NCBI GenBank assembly: GCA_026004775.1
Contig: BPJU01000001.1
Span: forward strand, 124,001-188,000
DNA from: Pirellulaceae bacterium
Lineage (GTDB): Bacteria; Planctomycetota; Planctomycetia; Pirellulales; Pirellulaceae
Direction of reading: 5' to 3'
DNA length: 64,000 nt
Each line of letters opens with the position of its first letter. The first letter of the stretch is position 1. A model generated the notes under the pieces. The model was not told the origin of the DNA. It did no database searches and was given only the letters and a program-made list of their open reading frames with translations. The position numbers and the translations under genes were made by a program. Shown in pieces: positions 9,636 to 19,776 of this stretch.

Positions 9636-9766
9636 CACGCGGTTTTCTCGTTGGAAACGTAGCTCAACTTCTTGTGAATAAAAAGGTTAGCGATTACCAA
9701 CCAGGCTTCAGTCGCGCTGAGCGCGTGCGCGGCTAGGAAGAAAATTAAAATTTTGCGCATTTTTGC

Positions 9767-9795
9767 TTGACATTTTGTTTTGCCCAAGTTAAACT
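9767..9795 (+). promoter_or_regulatory. Consensus-like sigma-70 promoter upstream of the giant surface protein
   Basis: TTGACA (9767-9772) matches the -35 consensus perfectly. After exactly 17 bases comes TAAACT (9790-9795), matching 4/6 of the -10 consensus. The flanking bases 9730-9780 are unusually A+T-rich for this genome, and the giant gene starts about 100 bases downstream, leaving a leader of roughly 95 bases. Confidence 0.6.
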
Positions 9796-9895
9796 TCCGG
9801 CCAGTTATGCTCCATAGCGCAGTTGTGTCCGTCGTGCGGATCGAAGCGCCATGGCGCGCTGGTCAGTGGCACCGTGAGTCGGCAGCTTTGGGGGG

Positions 9896-12800
9896 ATGGT
9901 TATGGCTAGGCGTCGTTCTGCGCGCAGTTTCTCCTCTTGGTCGGCTGAGAAGTTCGCATTCTGGTCTAAACATGTTCGTGCCGGGCGACGCCGGAAAGCT
10001 CGCCGCTTCGTCGCCTTCGAACAACTGGAAGACCGCCGGTTGCTAGCGGCCAATCCGCGAGGCTTTGATAACCTTGGGGCGGAGCTCGGCAACTTGGTGG
10101 CCGATTTGCAGCAAGGGGTGCTCGAGCCGGTAGCCGTCGAACAACGTTTGGCGGAAAAGGCCGATCACTGGTACGTGGATGGTGACCGGCTGTATGTGGA
10201 AGTGCGCGGGCGTGGTGATTACGAAACGTTCTTGACCGCCGTTCAGGACGCCGGACTACAGGTACGTGCCAGTTGGCCCCAGCCCCTGCTGGCCGAGGGT
10301 TTTGTATCCGTTTCGGCTTTGCCGGCTTTGGCTTCTTTGCAAGAAACGATTTCCGTGTTGCCCGTCTACCGCAGTCCTGTCACCGACTCACAAGGTGCTG
10401 CATCCAATGCCGCCGAGAACACACTCGGGGCTGCACTGATACGCGACTTGTTCAATATCGACGGTTCTGGAGTAACCGTCGGCGTCATCTCGGACAGTGC
10501 CAATCAGGTTGGCAATGGTCTGAATGATTCTATCTCTACGGGCGACTTGCCACCGCTGAATGTCGGAACGTTCCTGGATATCGACGGCCCGCCGAGTTCC
10601 TCGGACGAAGGCCGGGCGATGATGGAATTGATCTACGACATCGCACCAGGAAGTAAACTGCGCTTTGCTTCGGGCATAGGTGGCGAAGCGGCATTTGCCA
10701 CGGCGGTCAATACGCTGGTCACTAACGGTGCCAATATCATTGTGGACGATCTTAACGGGTTAACGATTGAACCCTACTTTTTCGACGGCGTGGCGGCTCA
10801 AGCAGTTGCCAATGCCGTGAGTTCCGGCGTGCATTATTTTTCGTCTGCCGGCAACCGAGGTGCCGGAGGATATGAAACGCCGTACCGGGAATTTGTGACG
10901 GGTTTTCTTGAGAGTGGTTGGACCGTACACGACTTTGACAGCGGGACGGGAACCTCTGAGTTCCAGTCCGTCACCTTACCTGCGGGCGATTGGACTTTTG
11001 TTTTCCAATACGACCAGTTCTGGGGAAGTGTGACCACGGACATGGATTTTCTGGTTTGGCGTCAGGATGGGATAGAATTCACGTTGCTTGCCAGTGGGAC
11101 GGACAATAACACCTCAACACAGGTGGCACGGGAAATCGTCAATTTCTCACTGCCGACTACAACGACAGTCAAAATTATGGTTAGAAGAAATTCCGGGCCG
11201 GTACCAACTCGCTGGAAGTACATCGCCATCGGCAGCAGTCCCGCGACGATAGACGAGTGGACGAATGAGACCGGCGCCATCGTGACGGCTCACAATCCGG
11301 GCCACAACGCTGTGGCCGGCGCCATGAGCGTGGCGGCGGCCAACGCGGCTACTCCCACTACTCCGGCATCTTACTCGTCTGTCGGACCGGTGACGCGCGT
11401 TTTCGATTCGTCGGGCAACCGGTTTTTCACAGTGCAAGTGCGGAACAAACCTGACTTCACCTCAAACGACGGCGTCAACACGACGGTGCCGGGTTTTGGA
11501 ACGTTTTTCGGAACATCCGCGGCTGCTCCCAACGCGGCCGCGCTGGCTGCATTGCTGCTCGATTTTCAGCCGAGTCTGACAACGTCACAGTTGACGTCCG
11601 CTTTGCAAGACGGCGCTCAAGATATTTTCGACGCGGGGTACGACTTCAAGACCGGTTTTGGGCTGATCAACGGTTTCAGTTCCATCATGCAGCTGACTGG
11701 GGGAGTATTACCGTTATTGGGAGATCGCGATTTCAGCGGCCAGGACGACCGATTCGAGTTGCGTCTTAAGCCAGGTGATTCTTCGCAGCTAGAAGTATTG
11801 CTTAACGGTAGCTTACTGGGAGGCTTTCCGGTATCGCTTATCAATAGCATTACTGTTTCCGGGTTGGGGGGGGATGATGTTCTTGTCGTCGATTTCGGAA
11901 ACGGCAACCCGATTCCTACCGGCGGCATTTTCTTCGATGGGGGAACAAATGGAGCTGTGGGTGATCGTCTCGAGGTTGTGAACGGCTCGGCTGGCGAGGT
12001 TGTGCACCTCTTCACCGGCGCAAGCTCGGGCGAGGTAACAGTCGACGGCCGAACAATTATCTATGATGGGTTAGAGCCTATCTTGGACAACTTGTCGGCC
12101 ACCAACCGGCAATTCACGTTTACTGCCGCGGTATCGGACGCGACGCTGACCCGTGTAAGCGGCACCTTGACAAGAATCGATTCTGGGCTGAGCGAGTCGG
12201 TTGATTTCGCTACTCCAAGTAACTCACTGACGATTAACCTTGCGAACGGCACGAACGTCTTGAGCATCCTCGGCTTGGCCGACGATTACAACACCCCTAC
12301 GAACACGATCAATGGTGGCACTGGAAGCGATACGATCAATTTCGAGACTACCGGACAAGCGGGGGTCAACTGGTCGGTCGTTCTGGGTAGCGGCGACGAT
12401 ACGGTCAACGTTTCGCCTGTCGCCAACAACCTGGCCAATATTGCTGGAACAATCAATGTCAATTCAGGATCAGGCAACGACGCTGTAAATTTGTTTGACC
12501 AGGGCGTTGCGACCGGGCGAAGCTACCTGGTCAGCTCATCGAGCATTACCATACCGGCATTGTCCGGCTTTGGTGTGCAATACAGTGGCACTACCGAGGT
12601 GCTGAATCTCACGACGACGACCGGTGACGATACGGTAACGGTACAGAGTACCAATTCGGGGACGAACACCACGATCAATACCGGGTCCGGCATCGATTCG
12701 ATAGTTGTCGGTGATGGGCAGCAGCTAGCCGGTGTATTGAATGTCGCGGGGGGTGCTGGGACAGACGTACTTTCGGTTGCATTACCCACCGGCATCATCG

Positions 12801-15800
12801 GTTCACCGATCTTTTTCGATGGTGGTAGTTCCGGTGGTATTTCTGGCGGCCGCGATGAAGTGCGCATCACCAACCAGGCTGCATTTCGTAGCCCCGTGCT
12901 GACTTATACGGGTGGCGGCGGCGGCTCGGAAATTGTTTTGACTGGTTTGGGAAGCTCGTTGGCGGCGGTGAATGCGGAAACGGTTAAGTACAACGACACC
13001 ACCGGAACCAGCTCTTTGACAGTGCAGGGCACGCCAGGAGACGACTTGTTGACGGTCGCGCCGGTTACGGCATTGCCGGGTGAACCTGTGCTGGTGTTCA
13101 ACAATGCTCCGGCCGATGCGTCGGGCCCGTTCAACGGACCTCCAGAAAACTACTTTACTCGGCTACCCGGTGTGGCGGGTGGCAGCAGTCGGCCGGACCT
13201 TTATTTGGAAGGTTTGCTGGGTTTTTCCGGTTTGACGGTCTCCGATCCCAACGGCAACAACCGCTTGTATGTTTACGGCCAAAGCGACAACGCACTGTCG
13301 GATGGAAACGCTTTTGACCCATTCGGTTTTGGGTCCGGAGTTCTATTACCAGGTCTGCCTGGGAATGCTTACGACGAAATTTTCGTAAGTGATACACTCA
13401 CCGATGTAAACGGCTTTTCCATCCGTTATAACACCACCGACTTTATCCAGGCTGTTTCCGGCCAGCCTTCGGTCGTGATCAATGCCGGCTTCGAGCAGAA
13501 TCCGCCGATCACCTCGGGAATCGACATAGCTGACGACATCTTCGTTGATCCCTCGGCGAATTACGTGTTCCGCATCAACGGTGGAGATCCGGATCCGGGT
13601 ACTACCGGCATCGTGCCGCCGGACGGCGATCGGTTGAGCTACTTCGTGCCGGGAAACGAAGTGAGTATCTGGTCGGACAAGTCAACGCCGCCGGTGGTGT
13701 CGATCGGTGCGCCGGGGTTCTTGCCGGTGCAGTTTACCTCCATCGAAAACACGTCGATCGATTTCTTTGCCGGCGGAACTCTGAATCTTGTCGGCGATAA
13801 CAACGATCCGCTTGTTGACCAGCCGGACCATTTTGTGGTCATCGGACGGGACGTGGACGGGTTTGCGGACGACGGTGGATTCCAGGAGATGGAGGTACGG
13901 ATCAACGGTAGTTCGCCGTTGCTGGTGAACGGCGTCAGCCGTTTGAACGTGCTGGGTGATGATGCAGCTCTCACGCCGAGCGTTGCCAACGATGTCGATA
14001 CGCTCCAGATACGCCCCTACGCCGACAATACGCCTCAAGGCTGGGGAGTGGAGGTGTTTTTCAATGAGGGCAATCCGGCTCAGACGGATGGTAACGCCGC
14101 CGACCTTTTGATCTATCAGACTTCGCTTTTTGGAGGCAATGTCTCGGAAAACATCGTCATCCAGCCCAGCGGCCCGGAGAATGGTGAAATCCGTGTCACC
14201 AATGATGCCAATGGAACGCCCATTACTACCATTTCTTATGTGGCCAATCTGGATATCGTCGTAATCGATGATGATGGATCGCTCAGCGACACCGACCGGT
14301 TGACGTTGCGGGGAACAGCTTCCAGTACTCCGCAAGCAAGCGGTCGCGAACTGTTCGACGTGGATCTAACTCGAGCCGGCACGGCGGCCGATCCGATGAT
14401 CGTCGTTACTGACCTCAACCCGCCCAATCCTCTGGCACCGATCCTTTATCGCGTCCGTAGTGTGACGGGCATCCGTCACATCGATATCCAAACGTTGGAC
14501 GGCCAGGACGTAATCCAAGTACGTCCCGTCCCGGATGCCTCGTTCTTTGTCGATGGCGGTCCTCCGCCGGGGACGGCCAGTGGCCGGGGCGATGTGCTGA
14601 ACGTGATTACGGGCGGTGACGGTGTGGTTTTCGGGGCCGGGCCTCAGTCCGACGAAGGGACTTTCTATGTCGGCACGAAGCGGCCGCTTTCGTTCGACAA
14701 TATCGAACAACTGCTTGTCGACACCGCCGCTTACGTGCGTCCGGATAGCCACGAATCGAATGATACGATCGGCCTAGCGAGCGTTCTCGGTTCGCTTCCC
14801 CAGATCACGATCAACGGCCGTACGCTGCATGGTACGACCGGGTCGGCAAGCCCCACCGGCGGCACGACTACCACGGATGTGGATTTTTATCGTTACACGG
14901 CCAACCGCACCGGATACCTGGTGGTGAATCTTTTGTTCGCGCATGCCTCTGGGGATTTGCGTCTGGACATTTTTGATGGTGGCGGCAACTTGTTAGCGGC
15001 TGCCAATACAGCCACCGACAACGAACAGTTGATAGTCCCGGTGGTTTCGCAGCAGAACTATTTTGTGCGAGTAGCGAGCGTCGACCAGCGGCCGACCACG
15101 TACGACTTGGAGCTGGAGAACTTTGCCGCGCCGCTTCCGACGGCCATCGATTTGGAAGACAACTTCGACAGCGGCCGGTTAAATACCGACAACGTGACGC
15201 GCCTTGCGCCGGTTGACCTGCTGATCCACGCGGATCTTTCGGATTTTGCCGGTTTCGGCATACCGGTATTGACGGCAGCACAGGCGGCGGCCGGCGTTAC
15301 GCCGGGTGTGGCCGTGGAAATATTCCGTAACGGCGTGTCGCTCGGTTTTGCCGACCCCGTGGGTGGGTTGCCGGATTTGTTCCGCTTTAGTGCAACCGCA
15401 GCGCAGCTTCTGGGCGGTATCGCCACCGGTTCCCCGGTTGGGCCGGTCGCTGCCAACGCCTTCGGCTACCAGAACCTGTTTACCGCGGCTGTCCGTGTCT
15501 TCGATCCTCGCCCCACACCAGCTACCGGGCGTACCACGGCAACGGCTCGACTGGCTGTTACGTACGATCCGAACGCGCCGGATCCGGCGTTGGCGAGCAT
15601 CGAGCTTCTGGCGGCCAGCGACTCGAATATCGCCGGCGACGGGGTAACGAACATCAACCAACCGGCGTTTTGGGGCGTAGGCGAGGTGAACACCCGGGTA
15701 CGCATCTATGCATCGCGTAACGGCGGCCCGCTGGAATTGGTGGGCGAGGGCGTAGTGGGACCGGATCGCTCGGATGAAGCAGTGGCGGGACGCACCATCG

Positions 15801-18800
15801 GCGGCAAGCTGGTGGGAGGCTTATCGAACGACGGCCTGGGGCTGTGGGAAGTGACGGTCGAGCCGTTGGCCGACGGGACGTATAGTTTCGTTGCCGTGTT
15901 CGAGGACTTGGCGGGTAACATCACCCCGACCAGTGGACCGGGTGTGTCTGTCGTCTCGGGAGTCGTCGTGGATACTCTGCCGCCGCAGCGCCCGACGATC
16001 GACTTATTGGACGCGGACGATACCGGCTCCAGCGATAAGGACAACGTAACGATCGGTAATCCGTCGGCGGCACCCGGCCAGGCTCGCTTCCGTATCTCGG
16101 CCGAGCCGAATAGTCTGGTGCAAGTCAAGGATGGCGAGGTAGTGATTGCCACGTTTACGTTCAATGCCGCGTTTGACCTTACCGATGGTGTGGCCGACGG
16201 ATTCGGCGTGCTGACGATCGATTTTGTGGCGAACCAAGGCCTGTTCAATATTCCGGCTGAAGGGCCGCATCCCTTGAGCGTCGAGTCGTTCGATCTGGCG
16301 GGTAACCGCAGTGCGCAGGCAGAAGAACTGCTGGTCACCGTAGATTTCACACCTCCGGCTCCGCCCACCACGCCCGATCTTGTGCCGGACAGCGATACGG
16401 GCCTTTCCGACTCGGATAATGTCACCCGCATCAATGAACTGGTACTCTTTGGACTGGGAGAAGCCAACGGGACGGTGCGGATCGTGGCGCAGAATGTGGT
16501 GACAGGCACCTTCGAGCTGGTAGGCACGGGGCCGATCGGCTCGGATGAAAGTGACTTCAACCCAACGGATGGATTGGGTGTCTGGCAACTCACTTTGGCA
16601 CCGTTGGACGACGGGGTGTATGATCTGTTTGCCGTGGTGGAAGACCTTGCCGGCAACGTCAGCGCGTCGGCACCGCCGCTGCGGGTCGAGATCGACACTA
16701 CGGCTCCCAATCTGCCGTTTATCGATCTTGTGGAAGCCGATGATCGCGGGCGGAGCAATGACGATAACATTACCAACGTGCCCAATCCCCGCTTTACGCT
16801 GACGACCGAGGATCCGTTGGCGGCGTTGCACACGATCCTCTTCCCGGGCGGTGAGAATTTGCGGTACCGGCTTTTCGACCGGCTGGAGGGAGGCGTTGAG
16901 ACCCTGATCTATGATTCGCTGGTAGCCCTGGGTGGGTTAACCCCGCTGAATCTGGTCAACACCGGCGCGCTAGCTCTGGCCGATGGCGTACATAACCTGA
17001 AGCTGGAAGTAGAAGACCGTGCTGGCAATATCAGCCAGGATTTCGTGTTGACGGTCGTGATCGATACCGTGGCACCGCCGGTGACGATCCTGGGAATCCT
17101 GAATACCGACACCGGTGTGGAGGGTTTTCCCGGGACGTTTGCCGACCGAGTCACTTCCGACACGTTGGCGACATTCGTGGGGCGGGCCGAAGCCGACGCG
17201 ATTGTGCGGCTGTATGTGGATGGCCGCGAAGGGATCAATAACAACAACGGTGTCATCGATAATCCGGCGGAATTTGCCTTGACGGTGGCTCAGCCGTTCG
17301 ACGGCGACGACGCGCTTCCGCAAGGGCAGTGGCAGACGAAGTTCATCCGGGACTTGAACGATCCGGCGTTCTTTGATTTCGACGGTGTGCGAGAAGTCCT
17401 GGTGACGGCTGAAGACGTGGCCGGAAACGTAAGTTCGGTAGTGCGATTGCCGATCCTGGTGGACACTCAAGGTCCGATCGTGACGGCGGTCCAGATCACC
17501 TCCGCTCCGGCCTTCGATCTCTTTGACCCGAAGCCCTCTCAGGGGCCCACACCTCTGGTAAGCCAGCTTTCGATCTTCATACAGGATCGGCCGAACCGCA
17601 GCAACCAGAGTCCGTCATTCCTGTATAACGCGCTTTTGCAACAGGTGGCCGAGAATCCCGGATTGTACGAAGTGCGTGGCGATGCGACCGGCGTGATGCC
17701 GATCAGCCAGGTGCAATTCTTCCCGAATCCCGTGGTAGCTGGGGCACCGGCCAGCGGGGAAATCCGCATCACGTTTGCCACACCGCTGCCGGATGACCGG
17801 TTTACGCTGACGATTTCCGACCTGGTACGCGACCCGGCAGGCAACCGTTTGGACGGCGAAACCAATACGATTGGGCCCCTGGAAACGCCAGCTTTCCCCA
17901 GCGGTGACGGTCAGGCGGGTGGAAATTTTGTGGCTCGGTTCACTATCGACAGTCGTCCGGAAATCGGAACGTGGGCGGCGGGCACGATGTGGATCGACAC
18001 GAACGGCAACGGGAAGTTCGATCCGGACAATCCGGACTTCGTGAACCGCGATTTGACCTATGCCTTTGGATTCGTAACGGATGACGTCTTTGCAGGCAAT
18101 TTTTCGCCGACGCCCACCAGTATCGCCGATGGATTCGACAAACTGGCAGTGTTTGGTCGAGTGGGGACGACATTCCGATGGTTGATCGATACGGACAACG
18201 ACGGCACGCCGGACTTGACCGTGGTCGATCCGACGGCTCCTAACGGCTTGCCGATTGCAGGCAACTTTGACGGCAACGCGGCCAATGGGGATGAGGTAGG
18301 CGTATTTGACGGGCAGCGCTTCTTCTTCGATACCGACCACGACTTCCAGGTGAACGATCCGGGCGGCTCGTTCTCATTGGCGACGAACCTGCGAGGCTAC
18401 CCGGTCGTGGGTGATTTCAACGGAGACGGTCTGGATGACCTGGCCACGTGGAAGGACGACACGTTTTTTGTAGATTTGGCGGCGGGACCGGGGCCGCTTT
18501 CCTGGGACGGAGTAGTGGACTTCCAGTTCCGCTTCGGGTTTATCACGACCCGCGAGCGGCCGGTCGTGGCCGACATGGATCAGGATGGATTTGCGGACTT
18601 CGGCCTGTGGGTGCCGGATCGTAAAGGCTTGACGCACCCGTCCGGAGCCGAATGGTATTGGCTGATCTCCAACGGCGCTCCGGTGATGAACCGGATCGTG
18701 CTCGACCCGGTGTTGGGGGTAAACGTCATCCACTTTAGCCCCGCACCCCTGGGCCCCGATCTGCACTTCATCATGGGTGAGCCATATGCACTGCCCGTCG

Positions 18801-18916
18801 TCGGTAATTTTGACCCGCCGTTGTTTAATACGAACAGAAATGAGCAGGGATTTTTGGCAACCAATTTGCAGACAGCGCGAGGATGTAAACGAGGATTTCC
18901 GTGTAACCACATTTGA
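9896..18916 (+). CDS. Giant secreted protein: subtilase-like, PPC, Ig-like repeats, FG-GAP (C-terminus frameshifted)
   Basis: A 3006-residue frame. A basic N-terminus and FEQLEDRRLLAA (about 41-52) form the LEPR-XLL-like leader of planctomycete giant exported proteins. Residues about 190-600 resemble a subtilase/sedolisin fold: VGVISDS (Asp near 200), SSAGN (about 318) and GTSAAAPN (Ser near 540), but the usual HGT histidine is replaced by the stretch SSDEGRAMME. Long calcium-binding-like beta repeats follow, a PPC domain (about 1659-1743), six Ig-like repeats of about 120 residues with DSDTGxSDxDNVT signatures (about 1745-2500), and FG-GAP-like blades (about 2690-2975). The frame runs out in unrelated sequence after residue 2995, while a dockerin pair resumes in other frames immediately downstream. 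Conceptual repair by removing one base near 18881 and one at 18918 gives 3102 residues ending at 19206. It is probably a surface or secreted protease/adhesin. Confidence 0.88.
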   Translation: MVMARRRSARSFSSWSAEKFAFWSKHVRAGRRRKARRFVAFEQLEDRRLLAANPRGFDNLGAELGNLVADLQQGVLEPVAVEQRLAEKADHWYVDGDRLYVEVRGRGDYETFLTAVQDAGLQVRASWPQPLLAEGFVSVSALPALASLQETISVLPVYRSPVTDSQGAASNAAENTLGAALIRDLFNIDGSGVTVGVISDSANQVGNGLNDSISTGDLPPLNVGTFLDIDGPPSSSDEGRAMMELIYDIAPGSKLRFASGIGGEAAFATAVNTLVTNGANIIVDDLNGLTIEPYFFDGVAAQAVANAVSSGVHYFSSAGNRGAGGYETPYREFVTGFLESGWTVHDFDSGTGTSEFQSVTLPAGDWTFVFQYDQFWGSVTTDMDFLVWRQDGIEFTLLASGTDNNTSTQVAREIVNFSLPTTTTVKIMVRRNSGPVPTRWKYIAIGSSPATIDEWTNETGAIVTAHNPGHNAVAGAMSVAAANAATPTTPASYSSVGPVTRVFDSSGNRFFTVQVRNKPDFTSNDGVNTTVPGFGTFFGTSAAAPNAAALAALLLDFQPSLTTSQLTSALQDGAQDIFDAGYDFKTGFGLINGFSSIMQLTGGVLPLLGDRDFSGQDDRFELRLKPGDSSQLEVLLNGSLLGGFPVSLINSITVSGLGGDDVLVVDFGNGNPIPTGGIFFDGGTNGAVGDRLEVVNGSAGEVVHLFTGASSGEVTVDGRTIIYDGLEPILDNLSATNRQFTFTAAVSDATLTRVSGTLTRIDSGLSESVDFATPSNSLTINLANGTNVLSILGLADDYNTPTNTINGGTGSDTINFETTGQAGVNWSVVLGSGDDTVNVSPVANNLANIAGTINVNSGSGNDAVNLFDQGVATGRSYLVSSSSITIPALSGFGVQYSGTTEVLNLTTTTGDDTVTVQSTNSGTNTTINTGSGIDSIVVGDGQQLAGVLNVAGGAGTDVLSVALPTGIIGSPIFFDGGSSGGISGGRDEVRITNQAAFRSPVLTYTGGGGGSEIVLTGLGSSLAAVNAETVKYNDTTGTSSLTVQGTPGDDLLTVAPVTALPGEPVLVFNNAPADASGPFNGPPENYFTRLPGVAGGSSRPDLYLEGLLGFSGLTVSDPNGNNRLYVYGQSDNALSDGNAFDPFGFGSGVLLPGLPGNAYDEIFVSDTLTDVNGFSIRYNTTDFIQAVSGQPSVVINAGFEQNPPITSGIDIADDIFVDPSANYVFRINGGDPDPGTTGIVPPDGDRLSYFVPGNEVSIWSDKSTPPVVSIGAPGFLPVQFTSIENTSIDFFAGGTLNLVGDNNDPLVDQPDHFVVIGRDVDGFADDGGFQEMEVRINGSSPLLVNGVSRLNVLGDDAALTPSVANDVDTLQIRPYADNTPQGWGVEVFFNEGNPAQTDGNAADLLIYQTSLFGGNVSENIVIQPSGPENGEIRVTNDANGTPITTISYVANLDIVVIDDDGSLSDTDRLTLRGTASSTPQASGRELFDVDLTRAGTAADPMIVVTDLNPPNPLAPILYRVRSVTGIRHIDIQTLDGQDVIQVRPVPDASFFVDGGPPPGTASGRGDVLNVITGGDGVVFGAGPQSDEGTFYVGTKRPLSFDNIEQLLVDTAAYVRPDSHESNDTIGLASVLGSLPQITINGRTLHGTTGSASPTGGTTTTDVDFYRYTANRTGYLVVNLLFAHASGDLRLDIFDGGGNLLAAANTATDNEQLIVPVVSQQNYFVRVASVDQRPTTYDLELENFAAPLPTAIDLEDNFDSGRLNTDNVTRLAPVDLLIHADLSDFAGFGIPVLTAAQAAAGVTPGVAVEIFRNGVSLGFADPVGGLPDLFRFSATAAQLLGGIATGSPVGPVAANAFGYQNLFTAAVRVFDPRPTPATGRTTATARLAVTYDPNAPDPALASIELLAASDSNIAGDGVTNINQPAFWGVGEVNTRVRIYASRNGGPLELVGEGVVGPDRSDEAVAGRTIGGKLVGGLSNDGLGLWEVTVEPLADGTYSFVAVFEDLAGNITPTSGPGVSVVSGVVVDTLPPQRPTIDLLDADDTGSSDKDNVTIGNPSAAPGQARFRISAEPNSLVQVKDGEVVIATFTFNAAFDLTDGVADGFGVLTIDFVANQGLFNIPAEGPHPLSVESFDLAGNRSAQAEELLVTVDFTPPAPPTTPDLVPDSDTGLSDSDNVTRINELVLFGLGEANGTVRIVAQNVVTGTFELVGTGPIGSDESDFNPTDGLGVWQLTLAPLDDGVYDLFAVVEDLAGNVSASAPPLRVEIDTTAPNLPFIDLVEADDRGRSNDDNITNVPNPRFTLTTEDPLAALHTILFPGGENLRYRLFDRLEGGVETLIYDSLVALGGLTPLNLVNTGALALADGVHNLKLEVEDRAGNISQDFVLTVVIDTVAPPVTILGILNTDTGVEGFPGTFADRVTSDTLATFVGRAEADAIVRLYVDGREGINNNNGVIDNPAEFALTVAQPFDGDDALPQGQWQTKFIRDLNDPAFFDFDGVREVLVTAEDVAGNVSSVVRLPILVDTQGPIVTAVQITSAPAFDLFDPKPSQGPTPLVSQLSIFIQDRPNRSNQSPSFLYNALLQQVAENPGLYEVRGDATGVMPISQVQFFPNPVVAGAPASGEIRITFATPLPDDRFTLTISDLVRDPAGNRLDGETNTIGPLETPAFPSGDGQAGGNFVARFTIDSRPEIGTWAAGTMWIDTNGNGKFDPDNPDFVNRDLTYAFGFVTDDVFAGNFSPTPTSIADGFDKLAVFGRVGTTFRWLIDTDNDGTPDLTVVDPTAPNGLPIAGNFDGNAANGDEVGVFDGQRFFFDTDHDFQVNDPGGSFSLATNLRGYPVVGDFNGDGLDDLATWKDDTFFVDLAAGPGPLSWDGVVDFQFRFGFITTRERPVVADMDQDGFADFGLWVPDRKGLTHPSGAEWYWLISNGAPVMNRIVLDPVLGVNVIHFSPAPLGPDLHFIMGEPYALPVVGNFDPPLFNTNRNEQGFLATNLQTARGCKRGFPCNHI

Positions 18917-19206
18917 CAGCTCTAGTTGTCGCAAGGCACGTTTCTAATAATGGAGCGACGAATGTTACCGGCCCAGCGCCGGCAGGGCAAAAATATGATG
19001 TCAACATGGATGGAGTCATTTCATCGCTCGATGTCCTAAGCATTGTCAGATATTTGGCAATCAACGGTGCTCATAGTTATGGGGAGGGTGAGCAAGACCT
19101 GCTAACGGCAATCGATGCCTTCTTTACCGACCTAGGAAAGACGAACAAGCGTTTACCGCGGTCGTCGATCGACGAGGAGTTGGCGTTGATCGCCGCGCAC
19201 CGATAG
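18882..19206 (+). pseudogene. Displaced dockerin pair, 3' end of the giant protein
   Basis: Two dockerin-like calcium-binding repeats follow the giant protein but in two other frames. The first, DVNEDFRVTTFD, is read from 18882 in frame 3. Removing the A at 18918 joins it to ALVVARHVSNNGA in frame 1, which continues through the second repeat DVNMDGVISSLDVLSIVRYLAING to the stop at 19206. Each repeat has the Asp/Asn-rich loop followed by a helix as in type I dockerins, although the first loop has Phe where Gly is usual. A stand-alone 97-residue frame could begin at TTG 18913, but it lacks a convincing ribosome-binding site. I read the segment as the authentic C-terminus separated by two single-base insertions. 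Confidence 0.75.
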
Positions 19207-19519
19207 TGCAAATGTGTCCGCGGCTCGGCTCATAGGGCTCCGTATAATTGGTGTTGGGGGTACCGGCAACTAGTTGCTTTGTTTTTTGGTTGCGTCATCG
19301 GCCGTGCGCGCGGTATTGCCGTCCCGTAACCGTTCACGGCAGAGAGTGAACGGAAACGTATGAACCCGCCGCTTGGCTACACGCACCACAAGGGAATCGA
19401 ACGAACGGTTTCTCCCGCCCAGGCCGTTGGCCTGAGCTTAGCAAAACGCGACTTATCAGGCTGCTGGCGGCGCGTTAATAACGAAGCGCTCGGCGCCCTG
19501 CTTGCGGAAAAGAGTCACC
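19207..19519. other. Intergenic stretch without recognisable gene
   Basis: About 310 bases follow the displaced dockerin end. There is no ORF with protein-like composition, no tRNA and no convincing terminator. It leads into the tandem array. Confidence 0.5.
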
Positions 19520-19776
19520 CACTCCCTCTCCCCCCGCCTGCGGGGCCCAATACTCCCACTCCCTCTCCCCCCGCCTGCGGGGCCCAATACTCCCACGCCC
19601 TCTCCCCCCGCCTGCGGGGCCCAATACTCCCACTCCCTCTCCCCCCGCCTGCGGGGCCCAGTACTCCCACGCCCTCTCCCCCCGCTTGCGGGGCCAATAC
19701 TCCCACGCCCTCTCCCCCCGCTTGCGGGGCCAATACTCCCACGCCCTCTCCCCCCGCTTGCGGGGGGAGAGGGTAG
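19520..19776. repeat. Tandem array of seven 36-37 bp units carrying a C/G palindrome
   Basis: Units begin at 19520, 19557, 19594, 19631, 19668, 19704 and 19740. The first four full units are 37 bp and carry GCCTGC at the centre. The later ones are 36 bp, have one C fewer and carry GCTTGC. Each unit holds CCCTCTCC followed by the short palindrome CCCCGC-YT-GCGGGG. The last copy completes it to a perfect 14-bp hairpin with loop TT (19744-19773). Units are adjacent without unique spacers, so this is not a CRISPR array. It resembles REP-type palindromes amplified in tandem. Open frames through it are artefacts of the repeat. Confidence 0.9.

Noticed and set aside
15706-16833. A 375-codon open frame on the minus strand inside the giant gene
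   Set aside because: It is opposite the repetitive Ig-like region, which gives open complementary frames through codon bias; no ribosome-binding site or family motif.
19520-19776. A CRISPR array
   Set aside because: Units are contiguous 36-37 bp copies without unique spacers, and no cas genes were recognised.
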